A stretch of 64,000 bases of DNA from Utricularia gibba (GCA_002189035.1 CM007990.1:1426001-1490000), one strand, 5' to 3'. Shown: positions 40,083 to 53,429, numbered from the stretch's first letter. Numbers and translations are program-made. The notes: a model not told the origin generated them from the letters alone.

Positions 40083-42530
40083 TAAGAACAAAAATTACAC
40101 AATGGGAAACGAGAAAACAGGTTTCAAGGAATCTTCTCCTTCTGGGTTTCTCGATTTTTGGGAGAATAGAGCGTCTCGTCACTCTGCTACAGAGAGAACC
40201 AGCCACGAGATGGTGAATCCGTTGGTGGAGACGGGAGACATTGCGCTTCACTTGGATCACTATTTACATATATATAGTACATATATTCATTTTTTTACAT
40301 GCATATTTTATTCAATAAACCACGCTCCATTTTAATGTCAACAATAATTAATATATGAATATACGTTTATTCTAAAAACAAGAAAACCTCTTTTTTTTAG
40401 TTATTTATACTAAAATTAATGATGCCAGATCACGTGAATTAACGGACGAAAATCACCTACTAATTAGTGGTATGATTTTTTGTTTTTATTTCATAAGAAA
40501 CTAATTTTAGTAGCGTCGATAAATAATTTCAAATTTTGGGTTTCAATTAGGATTTTATTTAATTTTTAAAAATTTTAATCTTTAATTATTTTTTACTAAA
40601 ATTATAAGTTCAGATTTTTTTATTAACTTAAAAAATTATTGAATTTTTTGAAAATATTTTTTAATTAGTTTAATATATTAAATTTGACAATATATATTTT
40701 ATTTTACTTATTTTAAATTATAATTTTATATCATTTCACAAAATAATTTTACAATATCAAATTTATTCTATTATACATAATTTGAAGCATAAAACAAGCT
40801 CCAAATTCCTACTTGAATTTAATCGACGATCAAATCCAACTCGTTTTGGTAAGAAAATCACATTTAAACAATAAAATATCTGGAAATGAGCACGTGGTGG
40901 CTCACGCATCACGAAAACATGGCGGGATAGGAGGAGGGGGTCCAATCCAACGGCTAGCAGCAAACAAAACTGCAAAAGTGTACGTTACGCTTAATGAAAT
41001 TACCGAAACTACCCTCAAACATAATCGATAACCACGGATTCGCCCTGCCGGGTTCATTCAATGTGGAGACAGGCGCGCTGCTGTGTTTCCTGATGGACCC
41101 TGCGTGTACTTTAGCCTGGAATCTCATGTTGATGCTAACCGGCGCCCACTAACCACGTGCACAGTAACCTCGCATCAAGGAAGCCAAAAGCCTTGCGCCG
41201 CGCCGGCCGACGACATAGCCGTTGCATGGCTGGCCCACCCGCGTCCTCCTTTTCCTTCCAAAAAAAAAACCATTTATTTTCTTTCCTTTTTTCCCGCCGA
41301 TTTAATTTATTTATTTACGCCCGCCAAGTATTAAAAAAAAAGATAATATTTATACACAAAATCGAAAATTATAAATTGGTAATGTTATTCTTATGGAATT
41401 CCAGTTGGCCCCCCATGGACATAGGGCTATAAAGAAAGATGCTGGCATGATGATGATGTTGGTCCACCTCCACCATAATTGAAATCTTCATGGGCTCTTT
41501 GAGCTACGCATGGGGTTTGTTCTGGTTGCATTAACTCCATATGCTTATCAAAGTTTTGTCTTTTTCGCAACGACGGTTGTTTTGTGATCCAAAGTGGAAT
41601 TGATTTGAAAAATTATAGCTATGTTTGGAAATCAATTCTATTATAATTTTCAAATGTATACTTGATTCTATTATATGAGAATTGATTTTTGAGAATCAAT
41701 TAAATTTTCGAAAAAGTGTAAATGTACTTCTCATATACAACTGTTTTTTTAAAAATTGATTTTGATAAATAAAGTTAATTAATAAATATTGATAAATAAA
41801 TATTATAAACATTAATTTTGAATTATTGATTTTGAGTTTGATAAATATTGATATTGTATAATGTTTTCTTTAAATAAATTTATAAATAATACATTAATAT
41901 ATATGCAGACATGTTATTTACTTATAAAAAAATCAATTTTTTTTCATTTTAAATATTAATCAATTCAAAAATAATTATTTTAAAAATACATTTAAATATA
42001 TATCAATTCTAATTTTATCAGAATTTTTAGTTATATTAAAATCAATTATGGAATGATTTTTCCAAATGTTACTTATATAACCATAAAATTAGTTATATGT
42101 AATTTGTATTGAATGCAGAGGATTGTATTTGCATGTTTTTTTATTTTACTTCTAAAAAGTACTTCTAAAAAATATTTAATATAATTTAAAAATTGAATCT
42201 TTTTAATTTATTTATATTAAAAATATTTTAAATTCATGAAAGTAAAAATTGATGATGTTTGAAAATAAAAATACTTTTATAAATATATAACATATTTCAA
42301 ACATATCATAGGTTTAGTGCCAGGTGCACATAATATAAGGTGGATTCCATCCCCTTATATTCCCATGAATATCTGTTAGATTCCAACCTATTTTCCTAAT
42401 AAATTCAATTAATAATGCATTATTTTTTACTCTCACAGGAGATGTGCTGAGGGGCAAAAAGGGAAAGTAATTGAATTAACGTTGAAATATTTTAAATGAG
42501 ATGCTTGAAAGAGTGGTCGATGCCAGATCC
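40083..42530. other. XTH promoter and AT-rich spacer
   Basis: XTH leader and promoter on the left. A more GC-rich patch at about 40890-41240 has open frames without family resemblance. The block 41610-42090 begins and ends with related inverted ends (TTTGGAAATCAATTCTATTATAA versus its rough reverse complement near 42040-42075), possibly an old MITE. No gene was seen. Confidence 0.45.
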
Positions 42531-42538
42531 CTTTGCGC

Positions 42539-42907
42539 CAGCGTTTTAAATAATGGTTTGCCCGTCCAACCGGTGTAGTTTGCGGCAGCGGTTGGACCGG
42601 TCAGACCGTGGTCAAACCGGCCATATCCATTGGTCACTTTTTAAATATATTTTATAATAAATTTGCAATATTTCATTCTAATGCATATCTTCAAAAAATA
42701 ACAACTTATAAATAAGTGTATAAATATAATAACTTGATATCATATTAAAGTCTCAACTCAAGATGTCTAACTAAATAAATGTTCGAAATATAACAGGCAA
42801 CCTAATGAAGTATTTATACAACTCGGACCTCAACCCGACCGGTATGGTTACCGGGTATCGGTTGGACCGGCAACCCGCGCGATCTGACCGCAGTTTTTAA
42901 AACGCTG
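42539..42907. mobile_element. hAT-type MITE with exact 8-bp target duplication
   Basis: 369 bp bounded by a perfect 12-bp terminal inverted repeat, CAGCGTTTTAAA at the left and its reverse complement at the right. It is flanked on both sides by the same 8 bp, CTTTGCGC (42531-42538 and 42908-42915). Eight-base duplications are the signature of hAT transposases. It has no coding capacity. Both ends are rich in CCGG/GGTTGGACCGG motifs while the middle is A/T-rich. The exact duplication implies a fairly recent insertion. Confidence 0.85.
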
Positions 42908-43139
42908 CTTTGCGCTGTCAAATTACGAAACAAACCTCACTGTGTGTTCATGGTGTAAGACCTATTAATTTTCAATTAGTCGATATTATTTATTAAGGCA
43001 TCGACCCAACCGTGAGCTGACACGTGGGCGCACAGAAATGGGGGAAATGAGACAAATACCCCATTTTTTTAATTCCATCTGTAATTTATCATATATGCAC
43101 ACAAAATGCTATATAATTTATACTGAGTTTTTAATCTTA

Positions 43140-43328
43140 GAGTGTGTTTGATATAGAGGATAAAGGAGGATAGTTAAATGAGAAAAAAATAGAATGTTTG
43201 ATAAATGTGATAAATTATATTTAAAATAATTTGGGAGTGGGGTTAAGATAAAATTATATTGCCATATAACTCTTTTTATATATTCTCTCTTATTTTTATT
43301 ATAATTTATTTATATATCAAACATATTT
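43140..43328. mobile_element. Possible small Tourist-like MITE
   Basis: 189 bp with partial inverted ends sharing TGTTTGATATA, flanked by TTA on both sides (43137-43139 and 43329-43331). The outermost bases of the two ends do not match well, and TTA is common in this AT-rich DNA, so the call is tentative. Confidence 0.35.
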
Positions 43329-43515
43329 TTAAATCATTTATTTTTCACAAATTTACTATTATACTAATACACAAAATTACCAGCAAAATAAACATCACCA
43401 TGGTTACCTCTACTATATATACTTGGGTGAAGGTTGATTTTGAAAAGTACCTATTGTTAAAACGATATGATAAAATTACTAATCATGTATATAATTTTTT
43501 GTGTTTAGTATATAA

Positions 43516-43894
43516 GCGTGCGTTTGGTTCGTAGGATAAGTTATCCCAAGATAAAATTAAGTTAGGATACTAGGATAGAATTAGATGAGATTGTATTTTG
43601 ATGTGTTTGATTTATGTTATAATAATTGGGATATGATAGTTGTTTGTATAGTTAAAATAACGAAAATGTAATTATTTTTTTGAATTGAGTTTTTTATTAA
43701 AAAAACAAAGTGCATTTATGGTATTGTCAGGGGATTAAATTATCACATCCAATAATCTCGGACTATTTTATTCTAATTTCGTGTAATAAAAAATCTGTAC
43801 AGTAACAGATAATTAATTCCTTATTCGTAACCAAACACCGAATAACGATATATCATTTAATTATCCCTTCTTATCCCACGAACCAAACGCACCA
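43516..43894. mobile_element. Tourist/PIF-Harbinger-like MITE
   Basis: 379 bp. The ends are inverted copies sharing GTGCGTTTGGTTCGT and GGATAAG with one internal mismatch. TAA flanks both sides (43513-43515 and 43895-43897), the usual target duplication of PIF/Harbinger elements. Non-coding. The GCGTTTGGTTCG terminus is the type commonly seen in plant Tourist-like families. Confidence 0.7.
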
Positions 43895-43897
43895 TAA

Positions 43898-44692
43898 TAG
43901 ATAAATCAAAGATAGTGAATTTTATAAACGACTTGGGTGAACCATGACCTTCTAATAGCTGTCCCTCCACATTATCTCTTTACATCCAATGACTATGACT
44001 CCTACCTAACATTACACCTACTCATTGGCGACTCCCAATTCAATATTGACCTCAAAGAGGTGATCCCATCAACAAGTCAAGCTGCTATTACAAAAAGAGA
44101 CCTACAACTGACGGCATAGAAATGGTGCCATTCTCCTTCACATATAATTAAAGCCAATCCCCAATTGGTTAGTATTTGCTCAACAACCCTTCGAAGCCGG
44201 GATAAAGGCATGATTTTGTGCGAATAAATACCAATATTATAACATAGTATTATTTAAACATAAATTTTAGAAAATAATATATTAAATTATTTTTTTCGAT
44301 TATCCTAACGGTCAATTGAATTATAATTATTATTTAAGCTTGGGACAAGCCTAAATAAAAAAAAAGAGACAAGTTAATATTCATTTTATATTTTAACATT
44401 ATGTAATATATACAATGATTACTATATACTAATTTTTTTATATAAAAATGGGTGAGGCGACAGCTACCAACACCACCATCATTTTTCTTTTTTTTTTTTA
44501 AATATTTATTTTAAACATTTTTCCACAATAAATTACAGATCAAGTGTCTAATTCAATATTTTTATGATAAGAAATTACTATGAGAAGATATCGCAGTCGT
44601 TATAGATTTGCGAGGATTTTCTTTGTTGCTAGGGACTTAGGTCTAACTTGTAATAAAACATCGTCTCTACACTTCACGAGCTCTGCTCTGCC
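43898..44692. other. Spacer upstream of Gfo/Idh/MocA gene
   Basis: Promoter of the oxidoreductase gene on the right; otherwise A/T-rich with poly-T runs near 44485. No coding or repeat structure was recognised. Confidence 0.5.
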
Positions 44693-46623
44693 ATGGGTGA
44701 GGCATCGCCGGCGATCAGGTTTGGGATACTCGGCTGTGCCGATATAGCGCGGAAAGTTTCTCGTGCGATAATTCTCAGCCCAAATTCTACTATCGCCGCC
44801 ATCGGCAGCCGGTCGGAGGCCAAGGCGGCAAAATATGCTGAGGAAAATGGATTCCCCGACACCGTTAAGGTGTACGGATCCTATGACGCGGTTTTAGAAG
44901 ACCCGGATGTGGATGTTGCCTATATACCTCTGCCGACGAGCCTTCACCTGAAGTGGGCGGTGCTCGCCGCCCAGAAGAAGAAGCACGTCCTTTTGGAGAA
45001 GCCAGTCGCGTTGAACGTCAAGGAGCTCGATGAGATTCTCGAGGCGTGTCACTCGAACGGGGTGCAATTCATGGATGCCACTATGTGGATGCATCATCCG
45101 AGGACTTCCAAGATGAAGGAGTTCCTCTTGGATTCTGCTCGATTTGGACAAGTCATGTCTGTAAGTTTGAGTTATCCTTCACGTCTCTCGCTCGGAGAAG
45201 TCTTAAACTCATTATGCTTTGTGATGCCATATTTTTAGGGATTTAGAAAGGAGGTAGTGAAGTTGATTAAGCGAAAGGCAGATGAAATGGTTGTACTTGT
45301 TTCGTCTATATGGGTGAAGAGTTTTAGATTTGCAAGGTCCAGGGTAGGCTGGTTTAGCTGATCTCTTGTGATCTCTTGTCTTTGCTGTGATGGCTCTGCT
45401 CAAACCAAATCCCTGCTAAAAATTTCTGATAGCATGCATCTTTTGAATTTCAATGAAGCTAATGTTGAGATGCAACATTTAGCATTGGTGAAGGAACTTA
45501 TCAATGGGGGTGAAGAATTCGATTATTGAATGCTAAACATTCAACACTGCTGATACTTGTGAACTCTTTTTTTTGTGGTTAGCTTTCTGGCTGCAGATAG
45601 TGATGTCATAACTGTGATGGTAACTTTGTTAACGTGAATTTGAATAGGAGCAGGTGGGGCACATATTTCTGTGTTCTAATATCTGTTTTCTAATACCAGT
45701 ACTCACACCAAGTCTACTCAACATTTTTACTAGTTTTGAGGGCAAGGTGAACATAATAAGCATGATTCCAGACAATTTTCAGTGATACACTTAGCATTTC
45801 ATACACTGGCTTAGTGTAGGGAAGGTTGGGACCCCATTCCAATCCATGTTTGATCACGGCAACGGTTGTTGATGGCGATTTCATAAGTGCAGAGAAAACC
45901 ATATTCCTTAATGTGTTGTCGTTCTTCATCACCGGCTTACCTTGTATTTTGAATGACTTTTTTTTTCCCCTAAAAAGAACTTAGCATTTCATGTCACTAC
46001 AGGTCTCTAGCAGCTTCACTTTTGGTGCAAAGAAAGAATTCCTGGAGAACAACATTCGGGTGAAGTCTGATCTGGATGCCCTTGGAGCACTAGGTGATGT
46101 AGGATGGTACTGCATCCGATCAATATTATGGGCTGCAGATTTCGAATTACCCAACTCAGTTCATGCTCTGAAAGGCACAGTTTTCAACACAGAAGGTGTG
46201 ATCTTAGCCTGCAGTGCTTCTCTGCATTGGGGAAACGGGAAGACAGCCACCTTCCACTGCTCATTCCTGGCCAACATGACAATGGATGTCAGAGTAGACG
46301 GAACGAATGGAACTTTACGCCTACACGACTTCGTAATCCCCTTCGAGGAGAACAAGGCCGCCTTCATAACCTCTGTGGATGCAGGATTCAAGCATCTTGT
46401 GACCGGATGGGAGCCAGTTCCAAGTGAGCACATCGTCGCCACCGAGCTCCCGCAGGAAGCTCTCATGATCAAGGAATTCTCCAGGCTTGTCGGAAATATC
46501 AAGCTGGAGGGAGCAGCGCCGGAGAAGAAATGGCCGACCATCAGCCGAAAGACGCAGCTTGTTGTGGATGCAGTCAAGGCATCCATAGACAAAGGGAATG
46601 CTGTTGTTGAAGTTGCAGAATAG
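44693..46623 (+). CDS. Gfo/Idh/MocA-family NAD(P)-dependent oxidoreductase (At4g09670-like)
   Basis: Two exons, 44693-45160 and 46003-46623, give 362 aa. The N-terminal Rossmann fold starts IRFGILGCADIARKVSRAI and continues with VAYIPLPTSLHLKWAVLAAQ and KKHVLLEKPVALN, the family signature with the conserved EKP lysine. The C-terminal half is the Gfo/Idh/MocA substrate domain (DALGALGDVGWYCIRSILWA). Plant members of this clade are annotated as uncharacterised oxidoreductases related to trans-1,2-dihydrobenzene-1,2-diol or xylose dehydrogenases; the substrate is unknown. No targeting peptide is obvious. The 842-bp intron contains short open frames on both strands with no resemblance to known proteins. 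The start is the first ATG of the frame. Confidence 0.93.
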
Positions 46624-47521
46624 CTGTGGGAATACATGCTTCTCGATCAAATAATGTTGCAAATGATGCTGACTTCTTGCCTGTGATTCTAGAAACTTCC
46701 GCGGTGTATAAAGTGGAATAATAGCATACAAAATCTCCACTGTCTAACTTTCTTTGGTAAAAATAATATTTATCATTTAATATAAATTAGATGTTAAGTT
46801 TTTATTAATGAAATTTATTTTTACAATTTGACGTATTGAGTATATTTAGTTTTCAAGATTTGGTATTGAAATAGTAAAAATTAAAAATAAGTAATATTTT
46901 TTATTATTTAAATATCAAATATATTTGATCTTTATTATTTAAAATCAATTACATCTTAGTATTATTTTTGTATTTGCTATAATTTAACAGTATACAGCCC
47001 AATTGTTTAGATTTTGTATACAAATAATTTCCCATTTTTTTCATTTTAATAAAATTAATTTTTATTATAAAATGCTAATTCTACCTAGAATTTGAATAAT
47101 CTGAAGTATTATTCTATCTTGATATAGCGTTTTGAATAGAAAACTTATTAAAAGTTTCTTGCGCATTTTTTGTTGTATTTTTTCTTTTATCTTATGCATA
47201 TCTTGAATTTCAATTAATTTGTTTGTCAAAATCCCTTTTGGATTTAATAGATATCAAGGTTATTTTAAATCAAAGTCTAATAATTTGAATATTCTAATCA
47301 ATTATTTTGAGAAAAATTGTCAATTTTTTCAAAACAAATACGATTACAATTTTTGATGATTGTGTACTTTTTTAAAAAAAATATTCTTGAACAAAGATTA
47401 TAATTAATTTTCATAATTTTATAGTATAAAATATACATATTAAAATGTATGATTTTAATAAATTAAGAATATAGAAATACCATCAAATCGAAGGTTTTCC
47501 GGTGAGACGCCAGGTTCAACA
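46624..47521. other. AT-rich spacer between oxidoreductase and DUF1664 genes
   Basis: 3' flank of one gene and promoter of the next, both on the plus strand. No coding or repeat signal. Confidence 0.5.
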
Positions 47522-50044
47522 ATGGCGTTGCAGACGGGCGTTGGGGCGTCGAAGTTCTTGATTGTCATCGGAGCAGGTTTCCCGTCTATCTGTTATTCAT
47601 CCTTTGTTGGTTCTATTCGCCTTTTTTATATTCTGGATTGAATTAGCAAATTGCGGCCTTGGTATCGCTATTGCTGAGATTAGAAGTTTGAGCTCTTATT
47701 ATTGTGCATTAGCACTTGGAGTCGGAATTATCTGGACGGGGTTCGGAAGTTTATTTGATATGGGAACATAATTTCTTAGCGATTTTTGGAACATAAAGTA
47801 CAAGGAGTTCCAGGATATTATTCTTGATAAGAAAAGGTCATTTTTTTCGAATTCAATAGGAAGCAGTGTTTAGAGGCTTGAAGTGACCCGAACGTTATGT
47901 TATGTTCTTAATTTTGCATGCTAAAGGAGTTTGTAAAATTGGGTTTTATACAGGTTTAACTGGAACTGTCGTCTTGAAGAGTGGGCACCTGTCTGATCTG
48001 ATTTCAAATCTTCAGGAGTTGATAAGTAGGATAAATGACGCTGAAACATCACCTGGGAAGTATGATGCTGCCGCTATTGCAGCTCAGGTGTGTAGAGTTA
48101 ACCTACTTTACTCTTAGCATGATTGTCTCAGATGATCTGTGTATGGTAAGTGCTCACGAATCTTTATGTAAATGCCCTCCCATCAGGTTCGGCAGTTGGC
48201 AAAGGAGATTAAGGAGTTAAGCCTGTCAAATCCTGTCACTATTTTGAACACAAATTCAGCCTCAGGTGGTCCATAATACGCGTTTCTTGTATAATAGCCT
48301 TTTTTTTTTGTGGCGCCTTTTGATATTCAACGGTACTTGTGTGAAGGTTATCTAATGAGTGTGACCAAGGGATTCTGCAAAATGAATTTTTGTACTGCTT
48401 TTTCTGAAGCCACTAGTCAGGTTATGTCTAACTCATCTAATTTTTCAGGAAGTTTAGCTTCGTGCATATTTCCGGCAGCTGCTCTAGGTGTAATGGGATA
48501 CTGTTACATGTGGTGGAAGGCAAGGATTTATACTTGTAATTGCATACTAAAAACGGTGATTGTGATTTCCACAGGCCGTATATTTTTATTGTCACCCATG
48601 TGTTCCATTGTTTGACAGGGGCTATCATTTTCTGATGTCATGTTTGTCACAAAGAAAAATATGGCGAATGCGGTTGCAACAGTCTCAAAGCAGTTAGAGA
48701 ATGTTTCTGAGGCATTAGCTGTAAGTATTCGCTCAAATTTTACCTGTGCTGGACACATGGACTTCATCAATGCCCTTTGGTTTCTATATTTCTTCATCAA
48801 CGGGTTTCGCCTTCTAAGACTCATTTAATGTTGCATTTATGCAGTTAACAAAAAAGCACTTGACAAAACGAATCGAGGGCCTTGACATGAAGGTAGATGA
48901 GCAGAGAGAGCTATCCAAACTCGTTGCCAATGATGTATGTGTTACCACATATTTCAATTGTTCTGCATTTCCTTTTTTTTTTTCATCAGCGTTCTGCACT
49001 TCCTTTTGTATCCAAGACATCATTGCAAATATCAAAATATGTTTTTTAATCCTTGTGCTGAGAATTAGGCATTATAGCATTTGGAGGTCAAGTTATTACT
49101 CCATTCATCATCATCATGATGTCATCGACTTGTGTCTTGTTTGACTTTGAGCATCACGGCTAATGGGGTTGCATATTCAGGTCACTGAGGTCAGATGTGA
49201 TCTTAGCCAGATAGGAATTGATATTGACCTGATACAGAAGATGGTGTCTGGTTTGGTAAGAGAAGGATTTTTAAATTAAGATCTCTTGAGCCAGAATATG
49301 AAACAATCTTCTTTGATTGAATTACAGGAAGGAAAAATTGATCTTCTTGAAAGCAGCCAGGTATGTTTCAGCTTTATTGTTTATCCGTGAAATACAAAAG
49401 GTTGGTAATATGACTGCCTTCCATTGCCCACAGGACGAGACTAATTCAGGCCTGTTATATCTCTGTCAAGTGGCTTCAAATATTCAAGATGGTGGCATGT
49501 CTAAAATTGTTAAGGTAATCAAGCAACCAAGTCATTCCGTTTCCTGGTTTTATGTAATAATCTCCCAAGAATCTCTTTTCTCATTGAAGAATTGCTATGA
49601 CACTTTTGGGTATCAACCGAGTCATTCATGCTTTCTGTCTTTACGCTGATTGCATTTTGTTATGAAGCTTTTTTCTTTTGTATTAATCACAAAGTCGTCT
49701 TCCATAATCTGATAGGACGTTGGGTCAAAAATCATAGAGCAGTCAGCTGCAGAGAGGACGAAGGTAATTGAATCATGGTGGAAATTAGCACAATAACCTC
49801 TCGTGTGTTTTGTCTATTACTCATGCCGCCGGGCTGCAAAGTCCGCACTTACCTTTTTATTTTGCGTTTATGGTAAATGCAGGGCCTCCAGTTTATTATC
49901 GAAGATAAAACAAAGGATACAGAAAAAACAGCAGACATGAACAAGGGTGCTTGTTTGTCTGGTGATAAAACAGACGCTCCGAAAATGACCATTCGCAGGT
50001 CCTATGCGGTTGGCCTTTCATTTTCCCAAGGCATCGTGAGTTAA
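47522..50044 (+). CDS. DUF1664 coiled-coil protein
   Basis: Eleven exons closing in phase to 309 aa: 47522-47576, 47954-48087, 48187-48265, 48449-48519, 48619-48720, 48845-48934, 49181-49255, 49328-49360, 49434-49514, 49716-49763, 49883-50044. The protein starts MALQTGVGASKFLIVIGAGLTG, a hydrophobic N-terminal helix of the DUF1664 type. AALGVMGYCYMWWKGLSFSDVMFVT is the family's second hydrophobic block. After it come amphipathic heptad-like helices (KKNMANAVATVSKQLENVSEAL, LTKRIEGLDMKVDEQ) with coiled-coil character. Function is unknown; the hydrophobic N-terminus suggests an organelle membrane anchor. Intron 4 starts with GC. It is convergent with IAR1. The final basic/hydrophobic tail (RRSYAVGLSFSQGIVS) is unremarkable. 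Confidence 0.9.
48520..48618 (+). other. GC-AG intron in the DUF1664 gene (intron 4)
   Basis: Donor TGGAAG|GCAAGG, close to the GC-donor consensus; acceptor TTTGACAG|GGGC. The joined sequence MWWK-GLSFSDVMFVT fits the family, and exon phases close only with this pair. Confidence 0.75.
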
Positions 50045-50449
50045 GGTATGTGCGCCTTGCATCCCTTTTGGTTGAGTATTATGCATCTCTTTGGGCTCTG
50101 GGCTTGAATGCAATAAAACACGCACATGCAGGAAATGCTGATACTGATGCCGGCTCTCAAACATCGCCTGGTACTCTGTCAATAGTTCGTGCATTGTTTG
50201 CATGAGACATCCCCTGTCACGTATATACATACGTACCGTGTTCTTGCACTGAACTGGTGCATGGATTCTGTACTTCAAGATTTTGATGTTTTAAACATAT
50301 CTAACACCATTCTAGTGGCTGCGGTTGGACAGCCCGGTTCATCATATTCCACTGTCTGCCCCTAAGCCATTGTAAGAATGACAACAATAAAAGGTGAAAT
50401 TGAGGTATTGTACTCCGTGTTGCTGACTGCCCAACATAGGCGGATTCAT

Positions 50450-53429
50450 TCATTCAATAAGTGATATGCAGAGAGCAACCGCGATTCCAAGAACGAAGGA
50501 CATTAACTCGATGATGGCGTTTCGCAGACTCGAAACAGTTGTGTTTATCTCTGCCAACACTCCAAGGGATATGTAGATGAAACCGCCAGCAGTGAGGCCC
50601 TGCCAGGATTTATCAGTAGGAAGAAGAAATAAGGTGCCTGATAATAGCAGCTGAACATATGAAAAAGCCTCACCTCTATAATGGATGATTGCCCCGGATC
50701 CTTTCCCCAGGTTAGAGCCTGCAAAATGATGCAGAAGAGCTTTAGTATGGATTTGAATCGAGTATGTGGCAAGTAGATGCAATAAAACTCAAGCTTCTTA
50801 TGTGGATGGGGGAATGCAGACCAATGCAGTTCCTGCTAATGCGACCAATGCAGACAGGAAGTTGAAGAACAGAGCTTTTGACGTGCTGAAACCAGATCTC
50901 ACGAGGATGCCAAAATCACCAATCTGCACAAGCAGCAGGATTCAGTCCAACTCAACTGTACAGTTGTTCAGACTCATTCCTTCGTGTCATGACATGAAAA
51001 TCATGTTCTCACAGACTAGCTAACTCATGCACAAGCATTGGGCAATTGCAAGAAGGCAAAGCCAAAAGTCATTGGCATAATCCACATAAAAAATGGATAC
51101 GACACTAAATGGAAGAAAAATGGGAGGAAGCTTGTCAAGGGGAATGGATACCTCTTGTGGTAGCTCGTGAGCGAGCAAAAACAGAGTTCTTGACCAACCA
51201 CCAATTGATCCATAGAGAAGGAAAGCACTACCCAACGCCATTCCATCAGTAAAATTATGCTGCAGCCAGACGTTTCAATGAAATGAAAAAAAAATTGAAA
51301 ACAGCATAAAGTACAACCAGGAGATGGAAAAATACTAGATACCGAAGACTTACAACTCCATCTGAGAAGAGGTTCAAGTAACCAAACACCAAATTTGACT
51401 GTGTTTGTACAGGCTCTGGTGTTTCTGCATGCTTAGTGTTATTAGATTCAGAGACATCACCAGGAGAGTCCGTTCTCTCAGGAGAAACACAATGAGGATT
51501 TCTCTGGATAAAATTCAAGTAAAATATAATGGCTTGTAATTGGCACATCAAACAAAATGATTCACACAGAAGATTACCAGTTTCTTACCGTACCTTTCGA
51601 AGCCCATCACTTTCACTTACAAGGTCACCGGTTGTTACAGTGTCTTTTAGATCATTACATGTTTTCCGATCAGAGGTCTCCTCAGATAAGCCTCTCTTTT
51701 CCTCTTCCCTTTCATGAGACAACCCTTTATTATATTCATGTGAATCCCCATCCCTCAACTTTTCCAGGTGTTTATGGTGGTGATGACGGTGGCCCAATGC
51801 ATTTTTTCCGGTAGAAGAATCTTCAATAAACCTCACGAGTTTCTCAACAATCAAGAAAAGCACAATCCCAGCTGCATGAAGAAGGACCATGATCACATTC
51901 ATCCATACAAAACCTTTGGGATTATTTAAAAAAATACATCCAAATAAGTTGCTTTCTGTTTTAAAACCATTTGAAAACCATGCACTGTAAATGCATGAGA
52001 GGCAATTGTTTAGCTCTTCGAGTATCTCCTAGTATTGCATGTTTACTCACCTAAGATGGACAGGCCAATAGAAAGCTCCTTTATGGAGTGTGAATGTGAC
52101 TGCCCGGAGTGCACATGATTATGATCATGCTCGCCATGGTGATCATGTGAATGTGAGTTTCCACCACCTTCAGAGAAGAAAACTGTTTCTTATTCGAAAG
52201 AAGAAAAAAACGTTAAAAAAAAACCACTAAAACTTCAAATCAGGGTATCCTCCTTTTGTTTTTCCAAACTAATTTTTTCAATCACCAAAGCTATTTATTC
52301 AATACCAAAAGCATGAGGCAACTGATGAAGGAAAGCATCACCCAGCATCGCTCCTGCCTGTATCATTGAATTCAAGAGAAAATCAGGATGGAAACTCAGC
52401 ATGAGTATGATCTGATACAAAGCCGCCACCATTCATTGGAACATCGAACTTATATTTAGAATTAACATAAAAATCTGCTTATTCGTCATGATATTTTTCT
52501 ACTATGGAAGAAAAATCCATCTTGCACCATGGCCAATCTCTTAGGGCATGCGTTTATCTTTAATTAGATACTAGACCTAATAATGACTAGAAAAAAACGG
52601 GCTATCTCCAATCGTATAGACAGCCATTTTAACAGGAAAGAAAACAATGAAGAGAAAGATATGAACAAACGCACCCCAAATAACGCCAACGCATCCACAA
52701 CCGTCTTTGATGGCTTCCCTTTGGCTGCACACAAAATACCGAGGCACATGTTTGTATATTAAAAGGTAAACATCCATTTTGTCGAGAGGACTAGAATGAA
52801 GTACTAGCATTTGCAAATTAGAGCTACTCACTGAATATTACAGGTAAGAAAATCAGGCAAACAAGTGAAGCCAAGCTAACCAATAGCGAGCAAGCGAGGG
52901 CGGCGATCCAAAGGTCTGCAAATGGTATAGAGTGTCAAGCATTAGACTGCCAAAAAATATAACTAAGAACTAAGTGGTGTTTAAGTCCTACAAGATCTAG
53001 CCAACTGGTCACTGACTTGAAAGCGCAATACTACAAATAGAGATCATTGATCGCCAAGCAACCGATTTCTAACCATGAAATAATTGTCGGAATAGACACA
53101 AAAACCAAAGAATAAGACTTACTAAACCCAGAAAGATCAACATATCCATCACGGATATGGTCATGAACTCCATGGCCATGGTCATGGTAATTATTCCACA
53201 TCATTTCCAAATCTTCTTCTTCAGCAATTTCCTCCGGAAGCAGCGGCTCTCGCTGTATTTTCTCATTCATGATCGGGGACTCATCATGATGCACATGATG
53301 AATATGGTTGTGGTGGTGTCCGTGGCTACACTGGTGGGCTAAAGCCATTCTAAGCCACAATCCAGAAACGGTCATAGTACACAATAAGTAGAAGTAGATC
53401 CGCTGCTGCCCTCTAGAAATCCCACCCAT
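50450..53429 (-). CDS. IAR1: ZIP-family zinc transporter IAR1 (IAA-alanine resistance 1)
   Basis: Eleven exons on the minus strand: 53429-53123, 52915-52832, 52724-52675, 52357-52306, 52167-52051, 51871-51594, 51503-51354, 51259-51152, 50923-50822, 50718-50674, 50599-50450. They close to 480 aa, as expected for IAR1. There is a hydrophobic signal-like N-terminus, then a luminal His-rich stretch (HQCSHGHHHNHIHHVHH). LWIAALACSLLVSLASLVCLIF forms the first membrane helix. HQLPHAFG opens a second His-rich loop (SHSHDHHGEHDHNHVHSG) and a third (HRHHHHKH). ZIP metal-site helices carry HNFTDG and HELPQE. Family members (with animal KE4/ZIP7) export zinc from the ER or Golgi. Arabidopsis iar1 mutants resist IAA-amino-acid conjugates. 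An alternative longer N-terminus is possible (see the upstream ORF). Confidence 0.94.

Noticed and set aside
41083-41334. 83-codon plus-strand frame in a GC-richer patch
   Set aside because: Cys/Pro-rich but ends in a homopolymer-rich tail; no domain, no neighbouring exons.
41610-42090. Possible older MITE with TTTGGAAATCAATTC-like ends
   Set aside because: Inverted ends are too diverged and no target duplication could be found, so it was not listed as an element.
43259-43534. 91-codon plus-strand frame
   Set aside because: A/T-driven Ile/Phe/Tyr-rich frame that crosses the edge of the Tourist-like MITE; not a plausible protein.
45714-45932. 72-codon minus-strand frame in the Gfo/Idh/MocA intron
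   Set aside because: No family resemblance, no splice partner and low-complexity surroundings.
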